DNA from: Adiantum capillus-veneris
Taxonomy: Eukaryota; Streptophyta; Polypodiopsida; Polypodiales; Pteridaceae
Direction of reading: 5' to 3'
NCBI GenBank assembly: GCA_014529385.2
Contig: CM043947.1
Location: 119,007,873 to 119,071,872, forward strand
DNA length: 64,000 nt
In this document: positions 63,188 through 64,000 of the stretch, one piece after another
Numbering within the stretch: the first letter of the stretch is position 1
Layout: every line of letters starts with the position of its first letter
Translations under genes and position numbers: made by a program
Notes under the pieces: generated by a model
What the model was told of the DNA's origin: nothing
Databases searched by the model: none
Seen by the model: only the letters and a program-made list of their open reading frames with translations

Positions 63188-64000
63188 TGCCAATAAGTAC
63201 CCAAGGGATTGATAAAGTACAAATTGGACATAACTTACGAGAGTATCGCATGTGCACCATAACAACATAATCACCAAATGATCAATGAGAAATTGAAGAG
63301 TGGACAAACATAAACACCAAATGATCATTGAGGAAAACAACAACAATAGAATCCGACTCAGTACATAACCACAAGGGTAGAATATCTCTTGGTGGTGAAG
63401 CTCTGATTTCTGCCTCTTCAGCTCATTGACAACTCCATGTCATTGCAACAATCGTCTACTTGCAACCAATTTAGCCTCCACCTCCCATATCTCGTACAAG
63501 GTCATTCTCGTAGCAAATGTTCATGTCGCACTTCCAAGGTGGCGATATCTTCCATTATGCTTATTGCCACACACTCTTTACCACCATACACTAGCAACTC
63601 ATCCTTCCTCTCTTGGATAGCAGCCTTAAGACCAGTCTGATGTGCCACCGCATCCAACCTATTCCCTGCGTTGCATTTATACGCCCGTATAACAAAAATT
63701 ATACGTATAAAACGTCAATATACGTCGTATTTCCGAATAATACCCGAATACCCGTATAAAACAGTTTTCGATCAAGATATTTTTCGAACGAAAAATATCT
63801 CGATCGAAAACCTCTATATATATACAACCGTCGCCGTATTCGATCGAAAAGCATTCTGGAGCTTTTGGGAGTTTGCAGAGCTTGGAGATTTTGAGAGATT
63901 AGCAGATAGCGATAGCCCCTTCGGTTTACAACAGTTTTCAGATATATTTTTTTAATTTTCAGTAAATACTAACTTTTTTTTTTGTTGTGCCAGACTTGTG
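63188..64000. other. Right flank, unassigned, with promoter-like end
   Basis: 63188-63230 continues the minisatellite DNA of the left flank. 63230-63660 has no gene. 63670-63840 is rich in CGTATAA/TTATACG words, with a 48-base hairpin at 63764-63811 and a TATA-like CTCTATATATATAC at 63812-63825, resembling the start of another element's promoter. Confidence 0.45.
63764..63811. repeat. 48-base hairpin
   Basis: The left arm GTTTTCGATCAAGATATTTT and its reverse complement ATATCTCGATCGAAAAC form a 23-bp stem with one mismatch and a two-base loop. It is directly upstream of a TATA-like run. Confidence 0.85.

Overview
This is nuclear DNA of a land plant with a large, repeat-filled genome. The signs are Ty1/copia and Ty3/gypsy retrotransposons with plant-type primer sites, a CACTA (En/Spm) element with tnp2 and DUF4218 domains, foldback and TIR MITEs, long CT/TG microsatellites and spliced transposon genes. 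The mix of piggyBac and an unfamiliar two-gene DNA transposon hints at a fern, gymnosperm or other large genome, but the sequence does not settle the lineage. I found no host gene I would defend, and no tRNA, rRNA or CRISPR array. Nearly everything readable is mobile-element DNA.

Layout. 1-3.4 kb holds microsatellites, a minus-oriented short copia-type LTR with its primer site, an unidentified broken reading frame and a 142-bp tandem duplication. 4.1-17.0 kb is a decayed Ty3/gypsy element A: a leader carrying repeated 22-bp palindromes, Gag, a Gag-RT deletion fusion, RNase H, two H2C2 zinc modules, the integrase core, and a retropepsin-like domain after the integrase. Element A is split at 9128-15311 by an antisense LTR element with no pol (tRNA-Asp-type primer site, GCCGA target duplication). 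One LTR of that element contains a 451-bp foldback MITE. 17.0-25.2 kb is a second LTR-type unit B with the same kind of palindromic leader. It encodes coiled-coil and unknown proteins but no pol, and ends in a polypurine tract plus a new LTR.

26.6-50.7 kb is a three-level nest. A piggyBac element (TTAA-type ends, 26575-50747) was hit by a copia element (29612-50200; 227-bp LTRs; TTATG duplication). The copia was hit in turn by a 15.7-kb DNA element (31216-46891) with GGGTGAAAGCAT inverted termini. This inner element carries two convergent spliced genes: a DDE-like transposase candidate on the plus strand, and a minus-strand accessory gene with a RING-like cysteine cluster, a coding repeat and an FCP1/NIF-type HAD domain. 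It also holds a 152-bp satellite and dispersed TGCTATATAGCA-rich repeats. I consider it the most interesting object here.

50.8-64 kb holds two inverted copies of one MITE family, a roughly 105-bp minisatellite, and a nearly complete CACTA element (57307-63187; TGC duplication). The CACTA has a six-exon tnp2-type transposase gene and has captured a fragment of a heavy-metal-associated (HMA/HIPP-like) host gene. The remaining intervals are unassigned.
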